Assembly (NCBI RefSeq): GCF_029867415.1
Contig: NC_081183.1
Span: 64,926,336-64,990,335 of the forward strand
DNA from: Vicia villosa
Lineage: Eukaryota; Streptophyta; Magnoliopsida; Fabales; Fabaceae
Length of the DNA: 64,000 nt
Direction of reading: 5' to 3'
Part shown: piece after piece, positions 9,524-24,380 of the stretch
How the letters are laid out: the number at the start of each line of letters is the position of its first letter
Numbering within the stretch: position 1 is the stretch's first letter
Notes under the pieces: generated by a model
Seen by the model: only the letters and a program-made list of their open reading frames with translations
Database searches by the model: none
Told to the model about the DNA's origin: nothing
Made by a program: the position numbers and the translations under genes

Positions 9524-12500
9524 TGTAACACCCCATTTCTACCCGGCAATTATAAAAATCAGATTTTTTAAAATTTCTCAATAAACAAATGAGGCATCAC
9601 ATAATCAAAACAAAACAAATCAACTCGTCGCATACGGCGGATACATAGCACCTTTGAAACAAAATAACTTATTTTATTAAAACACAGCGGAATCACATAA
9701 ACAAGTATTCAATAAAATATCTTCAGTTAACTTATCATTTTGTTCAACCAAGATAACACAATTAAACAGCAACATCATGAATGACATAAGTCGTTCCCCC
9801 TAGAGTTCTACGTATCAGAGCGACAACCGACTCGAGTAACGGCAACTAAATCTTCATACTTGAATACCTGCACGTTACTAATATAAAGGCAACGGCGAAA
9901 CAAGAGAAAAGGGTGAGATATCAAATCATATAAGTGGGCGCATGATAAATTGTATATTAGGATTCAGGCATATAAAATCATTACATCGCAAGTATCAACA
10001 GTTATCATACACATTATACTTCCACAATTCATTAATCTCTCATACTTTTCATCGCACAACAAGTCATAATCATGTAAATAGTATCATCCAATAAATTTCA
10101 CATATTCAAGTATGCACGAAGTTCAATCATATAATAATCACAGGATTCAATACTATTATTCCAAATATATACACAATCCATCATTACCACATATTCTTGC
10201 ATTTAACCAATTACGTATTCAAACATCACCCCTTCTCAATTATCACTAATACAATTATCACTACAACACCAAGTGTACATAATCAATTACCAAACTCATA
10301 CACATAGCATCACAACATCAATGCACATAATCAATTGTTCACTCGTACGCTTATCACAACAACATAATGCACATAATCAATTATCACATTCATGCACACA
10401 TCATCACAACATAATGCACATAATCAACTATCACATAACTCTAATGTGTCTCAATGAAACATGTGACACTATGCATGTGGTACCAATGTGAAATTCTAAG
10501 TTTCACCGGCCTCCGATTCATAACTCTAGAATCTAAGCCACACTTCCGATCCGGACAAGACCAAAGTCCACCAATTGTAAACATATAGTTTACGGCTTCC
10601 GATTCATTCTAGAATCCAAGCCCGCTTGTGTTTCAAAGCAAATCCACCTGTGTTTCAAGGCACACTATGATATGAATGTATGTACAATATCACAAATATA
10701 TGCAATTAAGATCATCTCTACCATCTTACCTTTCTGCATATCTCAATAATTCAACTCTATGAATTATCCACCAATTGTACACAACATTCGCAACACACAC
10801 ATCATTAACATATAAGAGGCCAATTAATCAATTACGATTCACGCAATCCAATTAACACTAGTAACCATACTATCTCATGTTAATTCTCATTTTTGCCAAC
10901 TATACATAAACACACACTTTCAACATCAAGCAATTAATTATTAATTTAATGCTAATCAACTAACCACAGAGAATCAATATTAGCACAACATCATGGCATA
11001 TACATATATTATTCTCAACATACATATTCAAGCCAAAACACAATTACAGACGAATCCTCAAAATACTGTAATTTACCGACAAACCGAATAATTGATCCAA
11101 CTTCAAGTATATTCCAATCAATTAAACTCATTGCAATTAATTCAACTATTAATTTAATCAACCAATTAATAATCACACTATATTAATTTAATTCACTTCT
11201 ATTTCTACTCCATTTCCAATTTCTAGAATTCTATTGCTCAAGACCATTTTTATTGAAAGGAATATCGCGCTAGCTTTCTAACGCTTCGAACGGGGACTCG
11301 AACGGAGTTACAGTTTAAAATATATGAATTGTTAAAGTTCCAATGAAAAAGAAAACACCGACACTATACACTAACAACTCTAAACATGTCAAAATTACTC
11401 AAAACAAACAAAAGTATGACTCTTAGTAATACAAAACAACTCTAACAACTTTATTGTCAACTCTAACAACAATATTGACAGATTTAATAACTCTATTGAC
11501 AACTCTATTAGCAACTCTAACAACTCTATTCAAATTAAAATAATTTAAATTAGCTTATTAATCTAATTATTTATCTCTAATTCCAAAACTCCTAAAATTA
11601 TTACAAATAATATTAATTCCAATTCAATTATATTCTATTCCTAAAATGTGTGTCAATTTCTATCACAAAACCAATATTTATTTATAAAAAAAATATTTAA
11701 ATTAAAATCCAATTTCGGTCGATTCGTAAAATATCACAATTTCAACAAAATAACACCACCATGTTAATCTACTAATTAAATTTAGTTACCACGTAAATTT
11801 TCATTAAATTCCGGTCAACTAATTATACCGCTTTATTCGGCTATTTCGATCAAATGGGACTGTTTTGCATTATATAAAAGAACAACACATAATTGATAGC
11901 ATAGAAGGCAAAAGTAGTATACACGTAGCAATTAAAACAAAGTGCCAGAACACCATAGAATATAATGAAACACAAATATCCTAGCTTAAGTGAGTAGTCC
12001 ATTTCCATTTTACATCATGTCACTATATATGTTCATTTCAAATAGCACTAGAAAACATAAAATAAATTACATAATATAAATTTGAAAACAGGAACTAAAC
12101 AAAATCACAACACACATAATGATATGGCTATGAAACGAAAATGAAGGCTAAGTGGTCAAGGCACAATTGCCAAGCGCTGACCGTCACTACACTGTGCGCA
12201 ACATATATATTGTTTCTAAGCTTCCGACTGGCAATGAATCATCCACAGTTTCACACAACATATATATAAATATTGTTAACAGAACAACAACTTAATTTCT
12301 AGATTTTCATAAACAAATTCTATTTCTTTTTTAGCAACCATCAACACAAGATAATGCAATAAATCTACACACCCAATTCCCACATACAATTGTTCATAAG
12401 CCCCATTATAGGAAGAGAACCCCACCCTTACCTTATTCAATGGAAGCACTCAATGGGTCTCTAATTGCATCTTTAATTGACACCATGGATGAAAATCTTC

Positions 12501-12908
12501 AAGTCCCTTCTTCTTCTCCATAGTCTTGCCTCTTTCTCTTCAAATCTTGTTTTCTCCCAAAATGACAACACTACTCTTTCTCATCTCTAAAACCCTAATT
12601 TTATTATTTCAATTGGGCTTAGTTAACACTTTCTCTTCACCTTCAATTTTAGGCCCAATAAAATAAATAATTCCAATTAAATCAAAATATCACTTTTATT
12701 AATATTCCAACAATATAATAAATTCCGGCTTGTAAATAATATTATTCTTAATATTATTTTTCGACCGTCTGACTAAAATCCGACTTTTAACTTAATAAAT
12801 TCAAATACGCTTCTTAAAATAACACCGACAATTCAAATTTGACTAAATCAAATGTTTAAATCCTTCAATAATTTAATTAACCAATTTAATTAAATTCGGG
12901 GTGTTACA
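9524..12908 (-). repeat. Array LTR 1 (leftmost; 3' LTR of the outer element)
   Basis: 3385 bp, TG...CA. It carries several private differences in its first 1.3 kb relative to LTRs 2-4 (for example ACCCGGCAA versus ACCCGACAA near 9545, GTACGCTT versus GTACACTT near 10348, and one extra base near 10471). It matches LTR 2 in its right half. A short plus-strand open frame (10273-10491) lies in ATG-rich degenerate repeats and is not considered a gene. Confidence 0.93.
10265..10445. repeat. Short degenerate repeats inside the array LTR
   Basis: CACATAATCAATTATCAC-type blocks recur about four or five times. The same block is present in LTR 2 (from about 15218), LTR 3 (20170) and LTR 4 (25122). It creates the same meaningless open frame in each copy. 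Confidence 0.7.
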
Positions 12909-12924
12909 ACTCTCCCCCACTTAG
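12909..12924 (-). other. Polypurine tract of array unit 1
   Basis: Minus strand CTAAGTGGGGGAGAGT directly abuts the LTR. It is repeated at 17861-17876 and 22813-22828 in the other units. This tract primes plus-strand DNA synthesis in LTR elements. Confidence 0.85.
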
Positions 12925-14460
12925 AATATTTTCGTCCTCGAAAATTCGCTCAACACCATCAAAACACAAACCTCGTATCCAAATATCAAATCTCCAAACG
13001 CGCTTGGTAACACTTCGATCACTACCTCTTCGTCACAACAACGATTCTCATGAACACAAACACATTACAGTTCTTACCAATTTTGCAATAATCAACGACT
13101 CAAGGCAGTATTCTGGCGCATCACACTTATTCCAATAGTCCACCAATCCAAATAACAAGATAACTCATCTTTATCAACTTTGGGAAATATAGTTTCTTAC
13201 TCCCTCAAGCCTTACAACAACAGTGTCACCTAAGGCTTCCGCTGCTCAACTCTGATAATTCTCTTTTAAGTCACCATTCTCGATAAAATTCTGTCTACTT
13301 ATATGGTTCACAAATTCTCGATCCAATACAAACTTTCTTCAATACTCATCCTCACATCGTTGTTTACTTGATATTTCCAATATTTCACTTTGCGACACTC
13401 GCTTGCATAAAACGTACCACACCGATTGTTAATCTCATCTAGTTATAACTCAACCATCCCTCTTACCAAGCTACACAAACTGATGGGCGACTATCTTCAC
13501 GATAAAATATAGATACTCTTTCTACACTATTAAGACAACAAGACAAATCTATAACGTCCAACACGAGTTTCGTCTACCATTAACAATAGATTAAGGGTGA
13601 TCAGCTCCCCAATTTGTCAATTAGTATTCGACAACCATAGTGGAGTATAAACTGTTGTTACTTCATAATAGCGTCATTTCCGAATTCTCACTCAAATCCA
13701 TTAACTCGTCATAATCCGATAATTCACTTTGGGTTCTTACAACTCCCACAACCTCCTACTCATTATATCTCGTTGATGAGACACCGACGTCCAAACATCT
13801 CACAAATTCCGCTTCATAGTCACTTAGCATCACACAATCGTCAAACGTCTTTCCATCTCCAAAATTACTTCTATACTCGTACTACACAATTCATCTCGTT
13901 ATCTTTCTGACGCTTCAAACGAAGTTCAAATCAGATATCTGAAACTCAAGCTACGCGCATTCTCGAGTTCCAACTCGGGTTCCCGATTCATAACACTTCA
14001 CACATCGACTACGTCCGTTAATCACTTCTGCGAGTATAACATGAAGTCTACCGCAACTTTATCACTTTAACACTTGTCAAACACCGGCATCAGACGCAAA
14101 GGTTAAACACACTGACAAGTTCTCAGTCCTCAACCGTGCTGAACATCGCCACTCTCTAACTTCTGTCTCCCAAAATTATCCTTAACTTCACGGCGCCTTC
14201 GAATCCGGGTAACATCCAAAACTCTCAACAACACTTGCATCGTCGCTTATCGATAGCATACCAGACTATCTCTTACAACTGAAACCTCTTCGAGAAGCAA
14301 GGCTTCTCCCCCACTTATCGTCAATTACTTTCTGCAACAAAACAATTAAGCACCAACAGTGTTCCACACACCTGTCGCGTACTACAAGATAAAACACTAA
14401 CAACATTCAACTGTCGTACAAACTCAACAAACTCAACAACTTGGCCGGACGGACCGACCT

Positions 14461-14472
14461 GCTCTGATACCG
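14461..14472 (-). other. Primer binding site of array unit 1 (tRNA-iMet-like)
   Basis: Minus strand CGGTATCAGAGC followed by AGGT. It resembles the initiator tRNA-Met complement but has C for T at the first base and lacks one C after GAGC. The same variant occurs at 19413-19424 and 24365-24376. Confidence 0.8.
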
Positions 14473-14476
14473 CTAA

Positions 14477-17400
14477 TGTAACACCCCATTTCTACCCGAC
14501 AATTATAAAAATAAGAGTTTTTAAAATTTCTCAATAAACAAATAAGGCATCACATAATCAAAACAAAACAAATCAACTCGTCGCATACGGCGGATACATA
14601 GCACCTTTGAAACAAAATAACTTATTTTATTAAAACACAGCGGAATCACATAAACAAGTATTCAATAAAATATCTTCAGTTAACTTATCATTTTGTTCAA
14701 CCAAGATAACACAATTAAACAGCAACATCATGAATGACATAAATCGTTCCCCCTAGAGTGCTACGTATCAGAGCGACAACCGACTCGAGTAACGGCAACT
14801 AAATCTTCATACTTGAATACCTGCACGTTACCAATATAAAGGCAACGGCGAAACAAGAGAAAAGGGTGAGATATCAAATCATATAAGTGGGCGCATGATA
14901 AATTGTATATTAGGATTCAGGCATATAAAATCATTACATCGCAAGTATCAACAGTTATCATACACATTATACTTCCACAATTCATTAATCTCTCATACTT
15001 TTCATCGCACAACAAGTCATAATCATGTAAATAGTATCATCCAATAAATTTCACATATTCAAGTATGCACGAAGTTCAATCGTATAATAATCACAGGATT
15101 CAATACTATTATTCCAAATATATACACAATCCATCATTACCACATATTCTTGCATTTAACCAATTACGTATTCAAACATCACCCCTTCTCAATTATCACT
15201 AATACAATTATCACTACAACACCAAGTGTACATAATCAATTACCAAACTCATACACATAGCATCACAACATCAATGCACATAATCAATTGTTCACTCGTA
15301 CACTTATCACAACAACATAATGCACATAATCAATTATCACATTCATGCACACATCATCACAACATAATGCACATAATCAACTATCACATAACTCTAATGT
15401 GTCTCAATGAAACATGTGACACTTGCATGTGGTACCAATGTGAAATTCTAAGTTTCACCGGCCTCCGATTCATAACTCTAGAATCTAAGCCACACTTCCG
15501 ATCCGGACAAGACCAAAGTCCACCAATTGTAAACATATAGTTTACGGCTTCCGATTCATTCTAGAATCCAAGCCCGCTTGTGTTTCAAAGCAAATCCACC
15601 TGTGTTTCAAGGCACACTATGATATGAATGTATGTACAATATCACAAATATATGCAATTAAGATCATCTCTACCATCTTACCTTTCTGCATATCTCAATA
15701 ATTCAACTCTATGAATTATCCACCAATTGTACACAACATTCGCAACACACACATCATTAACATATAAGAGGCCAATTAATCAATTACGATTCACACAATC
15801 CAATTAACACTAGTAACCATACTATCTCATGTTAATTCTCATTTTTGCCAACCATACATAAACACACACTTTCAACATCAAGCAATTAATTATTAATTTA
15901 ATGCTAATCAACTAACCACATAGAATCAATATTAGCACAACATCATGGCATATACATATATTATTCTCAACATACATATTCAAGCCAAAACACAATTACA
16001 GACGAATCCTCAAAATACTGTAATTTACCGACAAACCGAATAATTGATCCAACTTCAAGTATATTCCAATCAATTAAACTCATTGCAATTAATTCAACTA
16101 TTAATTTAATCAACCAATTAATAATCACACTATATTAATTTAATTCACTTCTATTTCTACTCCATTTCCAATTTCTAGAATTCTATTGCTCAAGACCATT
16201 TTTATTGAAAGGAATATCGCGCTAGCTTTCTAACGCTTCGAACGGGGACTCGAACGGAGTTACAGTTTAAAATATATGAATTGTTAAAGTTCCAATGAAA
16301 AAGAAAACACCGACACTATACACTAACAACTCTAAACATGTCAAAATTACTCAAAACAAACAAAAGTATGACTCTTAGTAATACAAAACAACTCTAACAA
16401 CTTTATTGTCAACTCTAACAACAATATTGACAGATTTAATAACTCTATTGACAACTCTATTAGCAACTCTAACAACTCTATTCAAATTAAAATAATTTAA
16501 ATTAGCTTATTAATCTAATTATTTATCTCTAATTCCAAAACTCCTAAAATTATTACAAATAATATTAATTCCAATTCAATTATATTCTATTCCTAAAATG
16601 TGTGTCAATTTCTATCACAAAACCAATATTTATTTATAAAAAAAATATTTAAATTAAAATCCAATTTCGGTCGATTCGTAAAATATCACAATTTCAACAA
16701 AATAACACCACCATGTTAATCTACTAATTAAATTTAGTTACCACGTAAATTTTCATTAAATTCCGGTCAACTAATTATACCGCTTTATTCGGCTATTTCG
16801 ATCAAATGGGACTGTTTTGCATTATATAAAAGAACAACACATAATTGATAGCATAGAAGGCAAAAGTAGTATACACGTAGCAATTAAAACAAAGTGCCAG
16901 AACACCATAGAATATAATGAAACACAAATATCCTAGCTTAAGTGAGTAGTCCATTTCCATTTTACATCATGTCACTATATATGTTCATTTCAAATAGCAC
17001 TAGAAAACATAAAATAAATTACATAATATAAATTTGAAAACAGGAACTAAACAAAATCACAACACACATAATGATATGGCTATGAAACGAAAATGAAGGC
17101 TAAGTGGTCAAGGCACAATTGCCAAGCGCTGACCGTCACTACACTGTGCGCAACATATATATTGTTTCTAAGCTTCCGACTGGCAATGAATCATCCACAG
17201 TTTCACACAACATATATATAAATATTGTTAACAGAACAACAACTTAATTTCTAGATTTTCATAAACAAATTCTATTTCTTTTTTAGCAACCATCAACACA
17301 AGATAATGCAATAAATCTACACACCCAATTCCCACATACAATTGTTCATAAGCCCCATTATAGGAAGAGAACCCCACCCTTACCTTATTCAATGGAAGCA

Positions 17401-17860
17401 CTCAATGGGTCTCTAATTGCATCTTTAATTGACACCATGGATGAAAATCTTCAAGTCCCTTCTTCTTCTCCATAGTCTTGCCTCTTTCTCTTCAAATCTT
17501 GTTTTCTCCCAAAATGACAACACTACTCTTTCTCATCTCTAAAACCCTAATTTTATTATTTCAATTGGGCTTAGTTAACACTTTCTCTTCACCTTCAATT
17601 TTAGGCCCAATAAAATAAATAATTCCAATTAAATCAAAATATCACTTTTATTAATATTCCAACAATATAATAAATTCCGGCTTGTAAATAATATTATTCT
17701 TAATATTATTTTTCGACCGTCTGACTAAAATCCGACTTTTAACTTAATAAATTCAAATACGCTTCTTAAAATAACACCGACAATTCAAATTTGACTAAAT
17801 CAAATGTTTAAATCCTTCAATAATTTAATTAACCAATTTAATTAAATTCGAGGTGTTACA
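14477..17860 (-). repeat. Array LTR 2, mosaic of the outer LTRs
   Basis: 3384 bp. The left part agrees with LTRs 3 and 4 at sites where LTR 1 differs, up to about 15796. From about 16423 the right part agrees with LTR 1 at sites where LTRs 3 and 4 differ. Its own changes include CGAGGTGTTACA at the right end (17849-17860) instead of CGGGGTGTTACA. Confidence 0.92.
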
Positions 17861-19428
17861 ACTCTCCCCCACTTAGAATATTTTCGTCCTCGAAAATTCG
17901 CTCAACACCATCAAAACACAAACCTCGTATCCAAATATCAAATCTCCAAACGCGCTTGGTAACACTTCGATCACTACCTCTTCGTCACAACAACGATTCT
18001 CATGAACACAAACACATTACAGTTCTTACCAATTTTGCAATAATCAACGACTCAAGGCAGTATTCTGGCGCATCACACTTATTCCAATAGTCCACCAATC
18101 CAAATAACAAGATAACTCATCTTTATCAACTTTGGGAAATATAGTTTCTTACTCCCTCAAGCCTTACAACAACAGTGTCACCTAAGGCTTCCGCTGCTCA
18201 ACTCTGATAATTCTCTTTTAAGTCACCATTCTCGATAAAATTCTGTCTACTTATATGGTTCACAAATTCTCGATCCAATACAAACTTTCTTCAATACTCA
18301 TCCTCACATCGTTGTTTACTTGATATTTCCAATATTTCACTTTGCGACACTCGCTTGCATAAAACGTACCACACCGATTGTTAATCTCATCTAGTTATAA
18401 CTCAACCATCCCTCTTACCAAGCTACACAAACTGATGGGCGACTATCTTCACGATAAAATATAGTTACTCTTTCTACACTATTAAGACAACAAGACAAAT
18501 CTATAACGTCCAACACGAGTTTCGTCTACCATTAACAATAGATTTAGGGTGATCAGCTCCCCAATTTGTCAATTAGTATTCGACAACCATAGTGGAGTAT
18601 AAACTGTTGTTACTTCATAATAGCGTCATTTCCGAATTCTCACTCAAATCCATTAACTCGTCATAATCCGATAATTCACTTTGGGTTCTTACAACTCCCA
18701 CAACCTCCTACTCATTATATCTCGTTGATGAGACACTGACGTCCAAACATCTCACAAATTTCGCTTCATAGTCACTTAGCATCACACAATCGTCAAACGT
18801 CTTTCCATCTCCAAAATTACTTCTATACTCGTACTACACAATTCATCTCGTTATCTTTCTGACGCTTCAAACGAAGTTCAAATCAGATATCTGAAACTCA
18901 AGCTACGCGCATTCTCGAGTTCCAACTCGGGTTCCCGATTCATAACACTTCACACATCGACTACGTCCGTTAATCACTTCTGCGAGTATAACATGAAGTC
19001 TACCGCAACTTTATCACTTTAACACTTGTCAAACACCGGCATCAGACGTAAAGGTTAAACACACTGACAAGTTCTCAGTCCTCAACCGTGCTGAACATCG
19101 CCACTCTCTAACTTCTGTCTCCCAAAATTATCCTTAACTTCACGGCGCCTTCGAATCCGGGTAACATCCAAAACTCTCAACAACACTTGCATCGTCGCTT
19201 ATCGATAGCATACCAGACTATCTCTTACAACTGAAACCTCTTCGAGAAGCAAGGCTTCTCCCCCACTTATCGTCAATTACTTTCTGCAACAAAACAAATA
19301 AGCACCAACAGTGTTCCACACACCTGTCGCGTACTACAAGATAAAACACTAACAACATTCAACTGTCGTACAAACTCAACAAACTCAACAACTTGGCCGG
19401 ACGGACCGACCTGCTCTGATACCGCTAA
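17861..19428 (-). mobile_element. Array internal region 2, non-coding
   Basis: 1568 bp, nearly identical to the other two internal regions. Private differences include GAGACACTGACG near 18733 and CAGACGTAAAGG near 19045. No gene. Confidence 0.88.
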
Positions 19429-22400
19429 TGTAACACCCCATTTCTACCCGACAATTATAAAAATAAGAGTTTTTAAAATTTCTCAATAAACAAATAAGGC
19501 ATCACATAATCAAAACAAAACAAATCAACTCGTCGCATACGGCGGATACATAGCACCTTTGAAACAAAATAACTTATTTTATTAAAACACAGCGGAATCA
19601 CATAAACAAGTATTCAATAAAATATCTTCAGTTAACTTATCATTTTGTTCAACCAAGATAACACAATTAAACAGCAACATCATGAATGACATAAATCGTT
19701 CCCCCTAGAGTGCTACGTATCAGAGCGACAACCGACTCGAGTAACGGCAACTAAATCTTCATACTTGAATACCTGCACGTTACCAATATAAAGGCAACGG
19801 CGAAACAAGAGAAAAGGGTGAGATATCAAATCATATAAGTGGGCGCATGATAAATTGTATATTAGGATTCAGGCATATAAAATCATTACATCGCAAGTAT
19901 CAACAGTTATCATACACATTATACTTCCACAATTCATTAATCTCTCATACTTTTCATCGCACAACAAGTCATAATCATGTAAATAGTATCATCCAATAAA
20001 TTTCACATATTCAAGTATGCACGAAGTTCAATCGTATAATAATCACAGGATTCAATACTATTATTCCAAATATATACACAATCCATCATTACCACATATT
20101 CTTGCATTTAACCAATTACGTATTCAAACATCACCCCTTCTCAATTATCACTAATACAATTATCACTACAACACCAAGTGTACATAATCAATTACCAAAC
20201 TCATACACATAGCATCACAACATCAATGCACATAATCAATTGTTCACTCGTACACTTATCACAACAACATAATGCACATAATCAATTATCACATTCATGC
20301 ACACATCATCACAACATAATGCACATAATCAACTATCACATAACTCTAATGTGTCTCAATGAAACATGTGACACTTGCATGTGGTACCAATGTGAAATTC
20401 TAAGTTTCACCGGCCTCCGATTCATAACTCTAGAATCTAAGCCACACTTCCGATCCGGACAAGACCAAAGTCCACCAATTGTAAACATATAGTTTACGGC
20501 TTCCGATTCATTCTAGAATCCAAGCCCGCTTGTGTTTCAAAGCAAATCCACCTGTGTTTCAAGGCACACTATGATATGAATGTATGTACAATATCACAAA
20601 TATATGCAATTAAGATCATCTCTACCATCTTACCTTTCTGCATATCTCAATAATTCAACTCTATGAATTATCCACCAATTGTACACAACATTCGCAACAC
20701 ACACATCATTAACATATAAGAGGCCAATTAATCAATTACGATTCACACAATCCAATTAACACTAGTAACCATACTATCTCATGTTAATTCTCATTTTTGC
20801 CAACCATACATAAACACACACTTTCAACATCAAGCAATTAATTATTAATTTAATGCTAATCAACTAACCACAGAGAATCAATATTAGCACAACATCATGG
20901 CATATACATATATTATTCTCAACATACATATTCAAGCCAAAACACAATTACAGACGAATCCTCAAAATACTGTAATTTACCGACAAACCGAATAATTGAT
21001 CCAACTTCAAGTATATTCCAATCAATTAAACTCATTGCAATTAATTCAACTATTAATTTAATCAACCAATTAATAATCACACTATATTAATTTAATTCAC
21101 TTCTATTTCTACTCCATTTCCAATTTCTAGAATTCTATTGCTCAAGACCATTTTTATTGAAAGGAATATCGCGCTAGCTTTCTAACGCTTCGAACGGGGA
21201 CTCGAACGGAGTTACAGTTTAAAATATATGAATTGTTAAAGTTCCAATGAAAAAGAAAACACCGACACTATACACTAACAACTCTAAACATGTCAAAATT
21301 ACTCAAAACAAACAAAAGTATGACTCTTAGTAATACAAAACAACTCTAACAACTTTATTGTCAACTCTAACAACTCTATTGACAGATTTAATAACTCTAT
21401 TGACAACTCTATTAGCAACTCTAACAACTCTATTCAAATTAAAATAATTTAAATTAGCTTATTAATCTAATTATTTATCTCTAATTCCAAAACTCCTAAA
21501 ATTATTACAAATAATATTAATTCCAATTCAATTATATTCTATTCCTAAAATGTGTGTCAATTTCTATCACAAAACCAATATTTATTTATAAAAAAAATAT
21601 TTAAATTAAAATCCAATTTCGGTCGATTCGTAAAATATCACAATTTCAACAAAATAACACCACCATGTTAATCTACTAATTAAATTTAGTTACCACGTAA
21701 ATTTTCATCAAATTCCGGTCAACTAATTATACCGCTTAATTCGGCTATTTCGATCAAATGGGACTGTTTTGCATTATATAAAAGAACAACACATAATTGA
21801 TAGCATAGAAGGCAAAAGTAGTATACACGTAGCAATTAAAACAAAGTGCCAGAACACCATAGAATATAATGAAACACAAATATCCTAGCTTAAGTGAGTA
21901 GTCCATTTCCATTTTACATCATGTCACTATATATGTTCATTTCAAATAGCACTAGAAAACATAAAATAAATTACATAATATAAATTTGAAAACAGGAACT
22001 AAACAAAATCACAACACACATAATGATATGGCTATGAAACGAAAATGAAGGCTAAGTGGTCAAGGCACAATTGCCAAGCGCTGACCGTCACTACACTGTG
22101 CGCAACATATATATTGTTTCTAAGCTTCCGACTGGCAATGAATCATCCACAGTTTCACACAACATATATATAAATATTGTTAACAGAACAACAACTTAAT
22201 TTCTAGATTTTCATAAACAAATTCTATTTCTTTTTTAGCAACCATCAACACAAGATAATGCAATAAATCTACACACCCAATTCCCACATACAATTGTTCA
22301 TAAGCCCCATTATAGGAAGAGAACCCCACCCTTACCTTATTCAATGGAAGCACTCAATGGGTCTCTAATTGCATCTTTAATTGACACCATGGATGAAAAT

Positions 22401-22812
22401 CTTCAAGTCCCTTCTTCTTCTCCATAGTCTTGCCTCTTTCTCTTCAAATCTTGTTTTCTCCCAAAATGACAACACTACTCTTTCTCATCTCTAAAACCCT
22501 AATTTTATTATTTCAATTGGGCTTAGTTAACACTTTCTCTTCACCTTCAATTTTAGGCCCAATAAAATAAATAATTCCAATTAAATCAAAATATCACTTT
22601 TATTAATATTCCAACAATATAATAAATTCCGACTTGTAAATAATATTATTCTTAATATTATTTTTCGACCGTCTGACTAAAATCCGACTTTTAACTTAAT
22701 AAATTCAAATACGCTTCTTAAAATAACACCGACAATTCAAATTTGACTAAATCAAATGTTTAAATCCTTCAATAATTTAATTAACCAATTTAATTAAATT
22801 CGGGGTGTTACA
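19429..22812 (-). repeat. Array LTR 3
   Basis: 3384 bp, TG...CA. It agrees with LTR 4 at the shared marker sites (AACTCTATTGACA near 21372, TTTCATCAAATT near 21704, CGCTTAATTCGG near 21734) but lacks most private changes of LTR 4. Confidence 0.92.
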
Positions 22813-24380
22813 ACTCTCCCCCACTTAGAATATTTTCGTCCTCGAAAATTCGCTCAACACCATCAAAACACAAACCTCGTATCCAAATATCAAATCTCCA
22901 AACGCGCTTGGTAACACTTCGATCACTACCTCTTCGTCACAACAACGATTCTCATGAACACAAACACATTACAGTTCTTACCAATTTTGCAATAATCAAC
23001 GACTCAAGGCAGTATTCTGGCGCATCACACTTATTCCAATAGTCCACCAATCCAAATAACAAGATAACTCATCTTTATCAACTTTGGGAAATATAGTTTC
23101 TTACTCCCTCAAGCCTTACAACAACAGTGTCACCTAAGGCTTCCGCTGCTCAACTCTGATAATTCTCTTTTAAGTCACCATTCTCGATAAAATTCTGTCT
23201 ACTTATATGGTTCACAAATTCTCGATCCAATACAAACTTTCTTCAATACTCATCCTCACATCGTTGTTTACTTGATATTTCCAATATTTCACTTTGCGAC
23301 ACTCGCTTGCATAAAACGTACCACACCGATTGTTAATCTCATCTAGTTATAACTCAACCATCCCTCTTACCAAGCTACACAAACTGATGGGCGACTATCT
23401 TCACGATAAAATATAGATACTCTTTCTACACTATTAAGACAACAAGACAAATATATAACGTCCAACACGAGTTTCGTCTACCATTAACAATAGATTGAGG
23501 GTGATCAGCTCCCCAATTTGTCAATTAGTATTCGACAACCATAGTGGAGTATAAACTGTTGTTACTTCATAATAGCGTCATTTCCGAATTCTCACTCAAA
23601 TCCATTAACTCGTCATAATCCGATAATTCACTTTGGGTTCTTACAACTCCCACAACCTCCTACTCATTATATCTCGTTGATGAGACACCGACGTCCAAAC
23701 ATCTCACAAATTCCGCTTCATAGTCACTTAGCATCACACAATCGTCAAACGTCTTTCCATCTCCAAAATTACTTCTATACTCGTACTACACAATTCATCT
23801 CGTTATCTTTCTGACGCTTCAAACGAAGTTCAAATCAGATATCTGAAACTCAAGCTACGCGCATTCTCGAGTTCCAACTCGGGTTCCCGATTCATAACAC
23901 TTCACACATCGACTACGTCCGTTAATCACTTCTGCGAGTATAACATGAAGTCTACCGCAACTTTATCACTTTAACACTTGTCAAACACCGGCATCAGACG
24001 CAAAGGTTAAACACACTGACAAGTTCTCAGTCCTCAACCGTGCTGAACATCGCCACTCTCTAACTTCTGTCTCCCAAAATTATCCTTAACTTCACGGCGC
24101 CTTCGAATCCGGGTAACATCCAAAACTCTCAACAACACTTGCATCGTCGCTTATCGATAGCATACCAGACTATCTCTTACAACTGAAACCTCTTCGAGAA
24201 GCAAGGCTTCTCCCCCACTTATCGTCAATTACTTTCTGCAACAAAACAAATAAGCACCAACAGTGTTCCACACACCTGTCGCGTACTACAAGATAAAACA
24301 CTAACAACATTCAACTGTCGTACAAACTCAACAAACTCAACAACTTGGCCGGACGGACCGACCTGCTCTGATACCGCTAA
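22813..24380 (-). mobile_element. Array internal region 3, non-coding
   Basis: 1568 bp. Private differences include AAATATATAACG near 23451. This is the internal region next to the outermost 5' LTR. No gene. Confidence 0.88.

Larger units (their letters stand above)
12909..14476 (-). mobile_element. Array internal region 1, non-coding
   Basis: 1568 bp with no open frame of note on either strand. At its left end the minus-strand polypurine tract (12924-12909) abuts LTR 1. At its right end the primer-like site (14472-14461, CGGTATCAGAGC) lies 4 bases from LTR 2. I could not read decayed gag or pol motifs in it. Confidence 0.88.
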
